Below the pieces are notes generated by a model that did not search any database, was not told where the DNA came from, and was given only the letters and a program-made list of their open reading frames with translations. From Linum tenue (Eukaryota > Streptophyta > Magnoliopsida > Malpighiales > Linaceae), in contig CAMGYJ010000009.1 of the NCBI GenBank assembly GCA_946122785.1, positions 23,781,633 to 23,845,632 on the forward strand: DNA of 64,000 nucleotides, written 5' to 3'. A program made the position numbers and the translations under genes. Position 1 is the stretch's first letter; every line of letters starts with the position of its first letter. Positions 22,683-32,403 of the stretch are shown in pieces.

Positions 22683-22860
22683 TTCGACGCAGGTCAGGCC
22701 TTCACCGCGGCCGTCGAACGCGGTGAAGCTATCACCGTTTTTGTCTACAGCGGTGATGCAATCACCGTTTTTCTCTAACGCGGGTATTGCATCACCGCCC
22801 TTCTTTAACGCGGTGAAGCAATCACCGCCTTAGTCTGACGCGGTGAAGACCCAAACATGC
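22683..22860. repeat. array of GC-rich short palindromes
   Basis: Units of the type CGGTGAAGCAATCACCG recur four to five times at about 38-40 bp spacing, each a small inverted repeat, separated by TTTTTCTCTAACG-like linkers. Confidence 0.75.
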
Positions 22861-23126
22861 GTAGTTTGGGAATTTTTTTCATAACATGTGTATTTTGAGA
22901 ATTTTTTTTAAAAACATGTGTACAGTGGGATTTTTTCCACTATTTGCCGCCCGTCTCTTTACTATTTGCCGCCCGTAAATTAAACTAAAATGACATTTTT
23001 ACCCTTTGTTTATTTTTTATAAAACAAATCCCATTCCACCATTACTGTCGCCGGCGCCAATCCACCACCGCCGCCAAATCGCCGACATCGCCACCACCGC
23101 CAGAACCAAATCACCACAGCCGGCGG

Positions 23127-23245
23127 AAAGGCCCCGTCCGACGCCGGCGGGAGGGCCCCGTCCGACGCCGGCGGGCGGACCCCGTCCGACGCCGACGGGC
23201 GGCCCGTGCATTAGCGACGGTTTCAAAACCGTCACAAAATTCGTC
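23127..23245. repeat. GC-rich direct repeats in left arm
   Basis: Three copies of a 22-25-bp unit containing CCCCGTCCGACGCCGGCGGG lead into TTAGCGACGGTTT-AAACCGTC-GTCGCTAA, an imperfect palindrome. Confidence 0.75.
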
Positions 23246-24216
23246 GCTAAATGATATTAATTATTTAACTCAATCTTCTATTTTTTTAATATTATATCAT
23301 GCTAATAATTATATGTATGTTTATTAATTATATTTATGAATTAGAAAAACTAAAAATTATTCATAAGAAAAAAAATTAAATTATAAAAAATATTGTACAA
23401 ACTAATTCATACTTATTTTATAATTATGTAAATAGAGCTAAAATAAATAAATTCAGTATAATAGCAATTAAATAATTATAGTATGTTAAATAATTACAAA
23501 TGATCTGAAGTAGTGTATAAGAGAATGGATATTTAATCATAAATTATCATAAATATTGTATAAACTTATGAATAATTCATTTTAATTATGTAGAATAGTT
23601 ATAAAATATTTATAAATTTTGATTAAACCTTTTTAATTGTATTTATTTCATATTTAATAAGATTATCGTACCTAAATTATGTTTTATAAAACTTCCAAGG
23701 AATCGAGGCACGAAGAGGACTCTTTGCGGCTCGGGGAAGGTCGGGCAAAAACATCTTTTACCAATTACTAGAGTCACCTACATGAAAAAATATTAAAACT
23801 TTCATCGATCTCTTAAAATGTGGATACAAATGTGTTGGAATAGATTGTTTATCAATCGGACATTCCCGACAAAAGAGATGAATAGTGCCAAAACTTTCAT
23901 CGAGGTGTTTTTAGGGCTCTGAGGGTGGTAACTAGGAGTTTCTTGAGCCTATCACATATATTTCCACGAGACGAAATATTATTGTTAGTGGAGGAAGAGA
24001 TGATTTTGCCTCTAAAATAATTTCCTAGTAGGATTGGATGGATCGAGGTTGAAGGTAGCTATTCAAGGGGAATGAGGGTTTAGGGTTTCAGAGGAGTATA
24101 AGGTATAGGAGGTGGATGAGATGCTTTCCTTCTTTATTGTCATTATTGGTCCAGTTGAGTCGAGTTGATTCTTATTGTTGTTATCCGTCATCTTGGGTGA
24201 GATTATTTCAACTGTG

Positions 24217-25410
24217 GTCAAACCCTAATTAAGTCAAACCCTAATTCGAATCAAACCCTAATTAAGTCAAACCCTAATTCCCTCAAACAACTATGGTCAA
24301 AATAATATATAGGGGTCGTTTGCTTCAAGGATTTGGTACATGGATTTGATACCAAAAAAACCAACTATCAAGGATTTAGGTACAATCCGTTGTTTGCTTG
24401 TACCTTTTTTGAAGACCAAATCCGTGGGGCCCACGGATTTTAAGGGTCCAAATCCGTGGACCCCACGGACTTATAAATCCCACATGTTGATGTGGGATTT
24501 GGAATATGGCATAAATCCTTGATGAGATTTTACCCATATACCCTCATGCACTTTTAATATTCCAAGGTTGCCCTCAAATTTAACTAGTATACATTATAAT
24601 TAACAATAAATGAATAATATAAATGTTCAATTAATGTGCAAACATGAGTTAGATTTTTTATATCATTTCTTGTGTTCTAGTTTTCTTTGACCTTTTCATG
24701 GAACGTGTAATTCTTTGTTCTCCCGATTCTAATATATGTTGTTATATGTTACTTTTGAAAAGGAGGACAAAGAATTGGTAATTGATTATGTTACGTTAAA
24801 AGTTAAAACGGAATTTTCTCGTTTATTATTATTGTCCATGTGGCAACATTATGCTTATTAGTATGTATTGTCCTTGTTTTGTGTACATATCATAAACATG
24901 TCAAACATATAGAAAATGATAGTAAGGTAATTTTGAAGTTTTGTCCTTGTTTTGTGTACATACCATAAACATGTCAAACATATAGAAAATGGCAGTAATG
25001 TAATTTTTGACTTCAAGTAGTAAATCCCACACCTTTAAATACATGATAAAAACATCCCAACAAACAAAGGATTGTTACAAATCCATGATGCCTCAAATCC
25101 TTGGGTTTTTAAATTACAAAACCCTCATTTTTAAATCCATGAAGCAAACGACCCCATAATTTAGTCAAACCCTAATTCGGGTCAAACCCTAATTAAGTCA
25201 AACCCTAATTATATCAAACCTTAATTCGGGCCAAACCCTAATTAAATCAAACCTTAATTCAGATCAAACCCTAATTCGGGTCAAACCCTAATTAAGTCAA
25301 ACCCTAATTCCCTCAACCAACTGTGGTCAAATAATATATAATTTAGTCAAACCCTAATTCGGGTCAAACCCTAATTAAGTCAAACCCTAATTCCCTTAAC
25401 CAACTGTGGT
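24217..25410 (+). repeat. TCAAACCCTAATT array, split by a TIR element
   Basis: Variants of TCAAACCCTAATTAAG and TCAAACCCTAATTCGGG are tandemly arranged at 24217-24295 and again at 25163-25400, about 20 units in all. The 24312-25155 element lies between the two blocks, so it inserted into a single array. The CCCTAA core recalls telomere repeats but the period is 14-17 bp. Confidence 0.85.
24312..25155. mobile_element. MITE-like TIR element, 844 bp
   Basis: Left terminus GGGGTCGTTTGCTTCA and right terminus TGAAGCAAACGACCCC are perfect 16-bp inverted repeats, and similarity continues inward through GGATTTG/AAATCC motifs. Both flanks begin or end with ATA, a possible 3-bp TSD in the PIF/Harbinger style. 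An internal direct repeat (TTTTGTGTACATA-CATAAACATGTC) occurs twice. No coding capacity. Confidence 0.8.
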
Positions 25411-25549
25411 CAAATTAACAATTATATACTAATTATTCAACTATCAATATTAAACTAATTAAGATACTAACAATTGTATTTAAAATAAATCTAATAAATA
25501 TTTATTTAAACCAAACCATTCAAACCGAATCATAAACCCAATCAGATCG

Positions 25550-25690
25550 GTCCGACCAGACCGGGCGGACGGGGTCCGACCAGACCGAATGGACGGGGTC
25601 CGACCAGACCGGGCGGACGGGGTCCGCTCCGGCCAGTCGGACCGCGTCCGCTCCGGCTAGTCGGACGGCGTCCGCTCCGGCCAGTCGGAC
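25550..25690. repeat. GC-rich 30-bp repeats in right arm
   Basis: GGGTCCGACCAGACCGGGCG-type units (three) pass into GTCCGCTCCGGCCAGTCGGA-type units (three). A minus-strand proline-rich ORF across this region looks like a composition artefact. Confidence 0.75.
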
Positions 25691-26000
25691 GGCGACTGAA
25701 AAAAAATAAAAAAAATTTCCCTCCGCCGAGCTTGGGAGGTTGGCGGCGGCGAGAGCGAGCGAGGAAGTCGGCAGCGGCGGAGGGAGGAGTCGGCGGCAGG
25801 AGGTTGGAAGGAGGGAGGAGTCGGCGGCGGCGGGAGGGCCGGCAAGAGGAGGGTCGTCGGCGGCGGGAGGGAGGCAGGCAGGAGGAGGGAGGGTTGAAGG
25901 GGGGCAGATGGGTTGAGGGTGGGATAGAGTTAGGGACAAAATCGTCTTTTTTTTTCTAACTACGGGCGGCAAATAGTAAAACTGCGGGCGGCAAATAGCG

Positions 26001-26780
26001 ATTCATTTAATTATATATATAGCTCTCTTGAGCCGTGGCCCGGCCCCAGTCGATGGAAGAAATGGTCAGGTTGGGCGGGCGTACTGTTACTGTCACTGTC
26101 ACTGTGTGTATGATGAAATGAAAACACATATATAATTCCCACAGACATGTCTGATGGACACATTTGTCTGCCCCTCAACCTCAACTCTTGATCTTGATTT
26201 CTACCTACTCTAGCTTAATCGTAATCCCACTTTTCTCAATTCTTCCATTCCCTTCACTCCCCCTTCGTCGAAAAGCAGTCCAAGTATTCCCATCCAACAA
26301 AAAGTAACCAAATTACCAGTGATCATATAATATAATAAAACTACTGTATGATAACTTTGTTTGGCACACTTGATAATTACTTTTACGGTAAGTGTAAAGT
26401 ATCACTATCTGATCCACCGTAAAATCGTTCATAGGATCATACATAATCTAATGGCGAGTATAAGAAAACATAAATAGCAAAGAATACCTCTTAATTATGT
26501 GCTAGACAATAGGCTAATTGAGAAATTATTCTTTCTGTACGCATAGATGTATCGAACCCTCCTGTGTTTGCAACTTATACTGGCTCCGGATCCTTGAGAT
26601 GACCCCAAACTCTGCACGGAGTGATAATTAGGGATGACAATGGGTCAATTCATTGTCTAATTGGACCCAATTGTCATGGCTCATATGTGTACTAGATTGG
26701 ACTCCAATGAAGTCATATGTATTCTTAATACTTTTGGGTTTAGATTTGGATTGGATCCGATTTGAATCGAACTTAAATGG
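26001..26780. other. intergenic, short hAT-like hairpin remnant
   Basis: No gene seen. A hairpin, GACAATGGGTCAATT with AATTGGACCCAATTGTC (26635-26677), resembles the termini of a folded MITE. Confidence 0.45.
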
Positions 26781-26785
26781 ATCTG

Positions 26786-27127
26786 TAACACCGAGTGTGT
26801 GATATCAAACCCTAAACTTAGTTTCTCATTCATCATCTCAGTCTTTTATACAAGGATCAAAGCTAGAAGACAAGCTCTGGTGAGCTGTCGAAATGCAGAA
26901 AAAGGAAAAGGAAAACAGAGCTCTGGTGAACAAGTACAGGGGAACGAAAGTGACACACTGTCACTGAGTCACAAACGGCAGCGTATTAAGCTTGCCTTTC
27001 CCTTTGTCTTGAGACGGTGTCGTTCCTCTCGGATGACTTCTTCCCTTTCCCGAAACGATGTCGGACCAGCTAGCCGTGGGAGTAGCCGTTGCATTTGAAG
27101 TTGAAATTTGGGGATTTTGGTCTGATA
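26786..27127 (-). repeat. 3' LTR of the young copia
   Basis: On the plus strand it reads TAACACCGAGTGTG to GGTCTGATA. The pol reading frame runs 166 bp into it before stopping at 26961. Confidence 0.95.
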
Positions 27128-30100
27128 CCCCCCCACAAGCTGGTGGGCATAAATTATGCACACCAAGCTTGGAGAGGAGAGTGGAGAAAGTCGCAGGTGG
27201 TAGAGCCTTGGTGAAGAGGTCGGCTAGCTGATGGAGTGACGAAACGTGTAGCAGCTTGATGGTGGAACTCTGCAATTTTTCACGGACGAGGTGGCAATCG
27301 ATTTCGATGTGCTTCGTCCGCTCATGGAAAGTTGGGTTTTCTGCAATGTGGATTGCGGATTGATTGTCGCAATAAAGGATGGCAGGTTTGGGATGTGGAA
27401 CCTGGAAGTCTTTGAGGAGATAGAGGAGCCATTGAAGCTCACATGTAGTGTCTGCCATGGCTCTGTACTCTGCCTCACAAGAGGATCTGGAAATGGTCTT
27501 CTGCTTTTTGCTGCGCCAGGACACAAGTGAGGAGCCTATGTATATGCAATAGCCTGTCACAGAACGCCGAGTGTCCATACAGGCTGCCCAGTCTGAATCA
27601 CTGAAGGACTTGAGATGGAGATCAGAAGATGAAGGAAAGAAGAGTCCAGTTGATGGAGCTGACTTGAGATATCTTAGGATTCTGCTGACTGCTTGGTAAT
27701 GTTGGACACTAGGATTAGACATATACTGACTGACCTGTTGGGTGGCAAAACTGATGTCTGGTCTGGTTGTTGTGAGATAGATCAGTTTGCCAACAATGCG
27801 TCTGTAAAAGGAAGGGTCTGGATATGGATCTGAGTGATTGGCAGTCAGGTGGAGTTTGTAGTCCATAGGAGTGGAAACTGGTCTGGAAAGTAATATTTCT
27901 CCCTCCTCAAGTATCTCAAGAGTGTACTTTCTCTGGGAAAGGTGGATGCCAGATGAATTCCTGGCAACTTCAATGCCAAGGAAGAATTTAAGCGGGCCAA
28001 GGTCTTTGATGCTGAATGTTGTGTGAAGGAAGTTTTTGAGCTGATTGATTTCTTCCAAGTCAGAGCCACCAACTACCAGATCATCAACATAAACCAATAC
28101 ACAAGTGAAATGAGACCCTGTGGATTTGAAGAAGAGAGAATGATCAACTTGGCTTGATGTATAACCCCTGCTGGTGAGGCTGTCTGCTAGTTTTGAAAAC
28201 CATTGCCTGGAAGCCTGCTTGAGGCCATAGAGTGACTTTTTAAGCCTGCAGACTGGATTCTTGATGTGTGGTGGGGGTGTGTAGCCTTTAGGAAGTTTCA
28301 TGTACACTTCCTCAGTGAGATCCCCATGTAAGAATGCATTGTTCACATCAAGTTGATGAACATGCCATGATTTTGCTGCAGCTATGGCTAGGAACAGTCT
28401 CACTGTGGTCATTTTGACAACTGGGGCAAATGTGTCCTGGTAATCAATGCCCTCCTGTTGATTGTAGCCCTTGGCTACTAATCTGGCCTTCTCCCTCTCT
28501 AAACTGCCATCAGACAGAAATTTGTATTTGAAGATCCATTTGTTGCCAAGTGGTTTTCTGTTTTCTGGGAGGCTGACTACATCCCAGGTTTGGTTCTGTT
28601 CAAGAGCATCAATCTCATGATTGATGGCTCTATTCCATTCTGGTCTTTGAGCAGCTTCTTCATAACTCTCAGGCTCTTTGTAACAAGAAATGTTTAGGAT
28701 GAATTTGAGATAAGGAGTGGACAAGGAACTGTAATCAAGTACATCAGAAAGAGGGTAGGTGATACCTGGAACTTGCTGCTGAAGAGAATGACTGGAGGAA
28801 GAAACCTGCTGAAGTAGGTTGCAATGGTAGTTTTGGAGTTTGGATGGTTGTTTGATGGTTCTGGTTGGTTTCCTGATGGCAATGGGAAGGTCAGAAGATG
28901 AAGATGGGATGGAAGTAGTTGAGGGAGCTGGTGGTGTGTCTGGTGAGGAATTGGATGGTGATGGTGAGGGTGGAGGTTGGGGAGAGGAAGGAGTTGATGC
29001 TGGTTGATCAGGGTGATAGGGTAATGGAGATGTGTAGGGTGGAGGAGATGATTCTGATGTGGTGGGAAGATTGTTGGATTCTTGAAATGGGAATTCTGTC
29101 TCATAGAAATGAACATCCCTAGAAGTGAAGATGTCATTGGTCTGGAGGTCATAAATTTTGTATCCTTTGATACCTGGACTGTATCCCAGAAACACTCCTT
29201 TCCTAGCTCTCTCTTGAAATTTGGTCCTATGACTGGTGATTGTTGAGGCATAGCAAAGGCAACCGAAAACTTTTAGGTCAAGTAAGTCAGGAGGTTTGTT
29301 ATGGAGTTTCTCAAAGGGGGTCAGGTTGTTGAGAACTGGAGTAGGGACCCTATTAATGAGAAATACAGCATGCTTTACACAATCTCCCCAGAAACCAATT
29401 GGAAGATTGGCTTGGAATTTTAATGCTCTTGCTACAGCTAAAATATGTTGGTGTTTGCGTTCTACTTTGCTGTTTTGCTGTGGGGTTTCAATGCATGACA
29501 TTTCATGTTGAATACCAGTTTGATCAAAAAAATCTGTCATCTGGAATTCTCTGCCCTGGTCACTTCTAATTGTTTGAACAGAAGTAGAAAACTGGGTAGT
29601 GACCATGGTGCAAAAGCTTTGTAATTTTGGTCTGGCCTCAGCTTTGGAATGAAGAAGAATAAGCCAAGTCATTCTGGTATAGTCATCAACAATGGTAAGA
29701 AAATACTTGAATCCATCATAGGTGGGAGTAGAGTTTGGTCCCCATATGTCTACATGTATAAGTTGAAAACAGTGACTAGTTACAGTGGTACTAGATGGAA
29801 AGGGAAGCCTCCTTTGCTTAGCAAAGTGGCAAACATCACAAGGTAAGGTGCTGTTAGTTTCAATGGATTCACAGAGTTGTTTCAATGAAGGTATTCTACT
29901 GTGAGAAACATGGCCAAGTCTAAAGTGCCATATGTCAAAAGATGGAGAACTAACAGCTGCTGTGATTGGTTTAGGTATACTATCTAAAGGAAGGCTGATG
30001 TGGTAAAGGCCATGGAGGAGCTTAGCAGAACCAGTCACTCTCTTCAGCTTCAAGTCCTGTATTGTGCAAGAATCAGAAGAGAAAGTTAGGCTGAGTTGGC

Positions 30101-31550
30101 TGGAAGAGGTGAGTTTGCTTACTGACAGGAGGTTGAATGTGAACTTGGGGACATAGAGAACATCCTGAAGTATTAGGCCATTAAGACAAAAAATATGGCC
30201 TTTGTGGGTAGCCTGAACCCTATCACCAGTGGGAAGATTGATGAAAATGTGATGTACTTGTTGAGAATTGGAAAGAATTTGAATGGAATTGACAATGTGA
30301 TCAGTTGCACTAGTGTCTAGAATCCATGGAATGAGTTTACCAGATTGATGGATAATGTTGCAAGTAGGGTTACCTGAAGATGATGTGTAATGAGTGGTGA
30401 GGGCTGCAGAGTGTGGTGATTTGCCCTTGATGGTCTCTGTCATGAGGGACATGAGCTTGTCATAGTCTGTCTTGGTGAGCTTGAATTCCTGAGCAGAGTC
30501 AGTTGAAGAGTTGCTGTCAGCAGCATTGATGGTTGATCTTGGTCTTGAAGAGCCTGAAGATCTTGACTGAGAAGGGGGTGGGTAGCCATGTTTCTTGAAA
30601 CATTTCTCCTCAGTATGCCCTATGCGTTTGCAAAAGGTGCATTCAGGGGGTTTAGAGGAAGGGTTAGATGTGGCAGTGGATCCCCTTGGTGTGTAACCTG
30701 GAGGCCAACCATGCTTATGAAAGCATGTCTCTTCTGTATGACCAGGTGTGTTACAGAAGGTACATTGAGGACGTTTGCCTGATGAGAATGGGCGTTTAAA
30801 ACCTTGAACAGCAAAGGCTGATGGATCAGCAGTGCTCATTTGGCCTTGGTGAGTACCAAAAAGTTGTCTCTCATGTTGAAGAGCTCGTTGGAAGACCCTA
30901 TCAATTGATGGTAAAGTGTCTCCAAAGAGAACTTGGGATCTTACAGTGGCAAAGTTATCATTCAGGCCACGAAGAAATTGAATAACTGAGTTGACATCTT
31001 TGTAACCAAAAACAGCATTCATGGAAGCACATGTGGTGTGACTGGTATTGGTACAACGACAAGGATCTATTGGTTGGTAATTGTCGAGTTCATCTTGCAG
31101 GGCTATGAGGTTTCCATAGTACTCAGTTACAGATTGGTTACCTTGCTTGATTGTGGCAATGGCTCCAATGAGTTCTGCAACTCGAATCATGTCTCCTTGG
31201 CCATAGCGTGACTTGAGGCTTTGCCAGGCTTCAGAAGCGAGTTTGCAGGACATAATGGTCTTCTTGATGAGGGGATCGACTGCCTGTTGAACCCAGCTGA
31301 GAACCATGACGTTGTTCCTTGACCAGGAAGAAAAAGTGACATCTGTTGGATCAGGGGCAACGATTGTGCCATTGATGAAGCCAAGCTTGTTCTTGGCGGC
31401 CAATGCGTTCAGCATAGCCTTGCTCCAGTCGTTGTAGTTGGTGGTGGTCAGCTTCTCACCTACCAACATCAACCCTGGTTGATCTGAACCATGTAGAAAG
31501 AAAGGATCCGACATTGGATCCATGTTTGGAACTGCTTCTTGAGCGTTCAT
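26961..31550 (-). CDS. copia gag-pol polyprotein, intact frame
   Basis: The first ATG after the primer-binding site is at 31550 (MNAQEAVPNMDPMSDPF), giving 1,529 residues. Order: gag; two CX2CX4HX4C knuckles at about 265 and 310 (CTFCNTPGHTEETC); protease at about 408 (WILDTSATDHI, with DTSAT in place of the usual DSGAT); integrase HHCC at about 547-590, with core HVDIWGP, IRSDQGREF and SKVERKHQH; reverse transcriptase from about 1020 with YVDDLVVGG near 1152; RNase H (SDSDWAACMDTRRS near 1320, SSCEAEYRAMAD). Pol usually ends just before the LTR; here the frame continues past LGVHNLCPPACGG into the LTR for about 60 further residues. No stop interrupts the frame. Confidence 0.93.
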   Translation of the reverse strand: MNAQEAVPNMDPMSDPFFLHGSDQPGLMLVGEKLTTTNYNDWSKAMLNALAAKNKLGFINGTIVAPDPTDVTFSSWSRNNVMVLSWVQQAVDPLIKKTIMSCKLASEAWQSLKSRYGQGDMIRVAELIGAIATIKQGNQSVTEYYGNLIALQDELDNYQPIDPCRCTNTSHTTCASMNAVFGYKDVNSVIQFLRGLNDNFATVRSQVLFGDTLPSIDRVFQRALQHERQLFGTHQGQMSTADPSAFAVQGFKRPFSSGKRPQCTFCNTPGHTEETCFHKHGWPPGYTPRGSTATSNPSSKPPECTFCKRIGHTEEKCFKKHGYPPPSQSRSSGSSRPRSTINAADSNSSTDSAQEFKLTKTDYDKLMSLMTETIKGKSPHSAALTTHYTSSSGNPTCNIIHQSGKLIPWILDTSATDHIVNSIQILSNSQQVHHIFINLPTGDRVQATHKGHIFCLNGLILQDVLYVPKFTFNLLSVSKLTSSSQLSLTFSSDSCTIQDLKLKRVTGSAKLLHGLYHISLPLDSIPKPITAAVSSPSFDIWHFRLGHVSHSRIPSLKQLCESIETNSTLPCDVCHFAKQRRLPFPSSTTVTSHCFQLIHVDIWGPNSTPTYDGFKYFLTIVDDYTRMTWLILLHSKAEARPKLQSFCTMVTTQFSTSVQTIRSDQGREFQMTDFFDQTGIQHEMSCIETPQQNSKVERKHQHILAVARALKFQANLPIGFWGDCVKHAVFLINRVPTPVLNNLTPFEKLHNKPPDLLDLKVFGCLCYASTITSHRTKFQERARKGVFLGYSPGIKGYKIYDLQTNDIFTSRDVHFYETEFPFQESNNLPTTSESSPPPYTSPLPYHPDQPASTPSSPQPPPSPSPSNSSPDTPPAPSTTSIPSSSSDLPIAIRKPTRTIKQPSKLQNYHCNLLQQVSSSSHSLQQQVPGITYPLSDVLDYSSLSTPYLKFILNISCYKEPESYEEAAQRPEWNRAINHEIDALEQNQTWDVVSLPENRKPLGNKWIFKYKFLSDGSLEREKARLVAKGYNQQEGIDYQDTFAPVVKMTTVRLFLAIAAAKSWHVHQLDVNNAFLHGDLTEEVYMKLPKGYTPPPHIKNPVCRLKKSLYGLKQASRQWFSKLADSLTSRGYTSSQVDHSLFFKSTGSHFTCVLVYVDDLVVGGSDLEEINQLKNFLHTTFSIKDLGPLKFFLGIEVARNSSGIHLSQRKYTLEILEEGEILLSRPVSTPMDYKLHLTANHSDPYPDPSFYRRIVGKLIYLTTTRPDISFATQQVSQYMSNPSVQHYQAVSRILRYLKSAPSTGLFFPSSSDLHLKSFSDSDWAACMDTRRSVTGYCIYIGSSLVSWRSKKQKTISRSSCEAEYRAMADTTCELQWLLYLLKDFQVPHPKPAILYCDNQSAIHIAENPTFHERTKHIEIDCHLVREKLQSSTIKLLHVSSLHQLADLFTKALPPATFSTLLSKLGVHNLCPPACGGVSDQNPQISTSNATATPTASWSDIVSGKGRSHPRGTTPSQDKGKGKLNTLPFVTQ

Positions 31551-31584
31551 TTTGGAGGCGGCGGCTAGGGTTGCTCTGATACCA

Positions 31585-31926
31585 TAACACCGAGTGTGTG
31601 ATATCAAACCCTAAACTTAGTTTCTCATTCATCATCTCAGTCTTTTATACAAGGATCAAAGCTAGAAGACAAGCTCTGGTGAGCTGTCGAAATGCAGAAA
31701 AAGGAAAAGGAAAACAGAGCTCTGGTGAACAAGTACAGGGGAACGAAAGTGACACACTGTCACTGAGTCACAAACGGCAGCGTATTAAGCTTGCCTTTCC
31801 CTTTGTCTTGAGACGGTGTCGTTCCTCTCGGATGACTTCTTCCCTTTCCCGAAACGATGTCGGACCAGCTAGCCGTGGGAGTAGCCGTTGCATTTGAAGT
31901 TGAAATTTGGGGATTTTGGTCTGATA
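31585..31926 (-). repeat. 5' LTR of the young copia
   Basis: Appears identical to 26786-27127. Expected to carry the element promoter on the minus strand. Confidence 0.95.
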
Positions 31927-31931
31927 ATCTG

Positions 31932-32403
31932 TTTGAGTTTATATAATTATACATACGAAAAATTAATGTCGCGCTCATCTAACTATTCGTTTTAAACCAA
32001 TTCACACCTTCAATAATGTTGAAGGTGTGACATTACATTAGTTTTAAAATAAATAAAAATACAGAAATGGAAATTCATTTTCTTTTGAATAGTCAATATA
32101 ATGGATCTTATGAATTTTCCTTTGTAATCCTTTGTCATAATTTACTGTAAGTATGCATTGCTGAATGCTGAGATCGCATGTTTGACTAACTAGACAAAGT
32201 GACATTTAAGTTTTAACTGCCTGAACAAAAATAACGGCGTTATTTTGCTTTTTGCATTGTGCTTTTCATCATCGCCACGGCCACCATTGGCTTGTTAATG
32301 TTCTTTTCCCTCTCCTCCCTCGCACCAAAAGGCAATGCTTATTTGATGATCCTAAACCTACGACTGACTGCAAGCTCCGTCCACCACCTCGGAAAGAAGA
32401 GCA
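31932..32403. other. upstream region of the C2H2 gene
   Basis: AT-rich, no repeat or ORF of note; presumably the promoter of the zinc-finger gene. The copia 5' LTR lies about 480 bp upstream of the ATG, reading in the opposite direction. Confidence 0.4.

Larger units (their letters stand above)
22938..26000. mobile_element. TIR DNA element of about 3.06 kb, class uncertain
   Basis: Left end CACTATTTGCCGCCCG and right end CGGGCGGCAAATAGCG form a 16-bp inverted repeat with one mismatch, and the motif is repeated about 25 bp inward at both ends. The CACTA-like start hints at that superfamily, but no 3-bp TSD is evident. The arms carry GC-rich direct repeats (GTCCGACGCCGGCGG near 23150; GGTCCGACCAGACCG near 25560). 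The middle is AT-rich and encodes no transposase. Confidence 0.6.
26786..31926 (-). mobile_element. full-length young Ty1/copia retrotransposon
   Basis: Two 342-bp LTRs, 26786-27127 and 31585-31926, look identical base for base and are flanked by a perfect 5-bp TSD, ATCTG (26781-26785 and 31927-31931). On the minus strand the primer-binding site TGGTATCAGAGC directly follows the 5' LTR, and a G-run polypurine tract (GTGGGGGGG) directly precedes the 3' LTR. LTR termini are TATC...GTTA instead of the usual TG...CA. One uninterrupted gag-pol frame fills the interior. The element could be autonomous and recently active. Confidence 0.95.

Noticed and set aside
24217..25400. Interstitial telomere
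   Set aside because: Units contain CCCTAA but the period is 14-17 bp and not the 7-bp plant telomere repeat.
25520..25972. 150-codon proline/serine-rich minus-strand ORF
   Set aside because: It lies across GC-rich tandem repeats of a non-autonomous element; composition alone explains the open frame.
22938..26000. Firm call as a CACTA element
   Set aside because: The left end begins CACTA but the right end reads TAGCG and no 3-bp TSD is visible.
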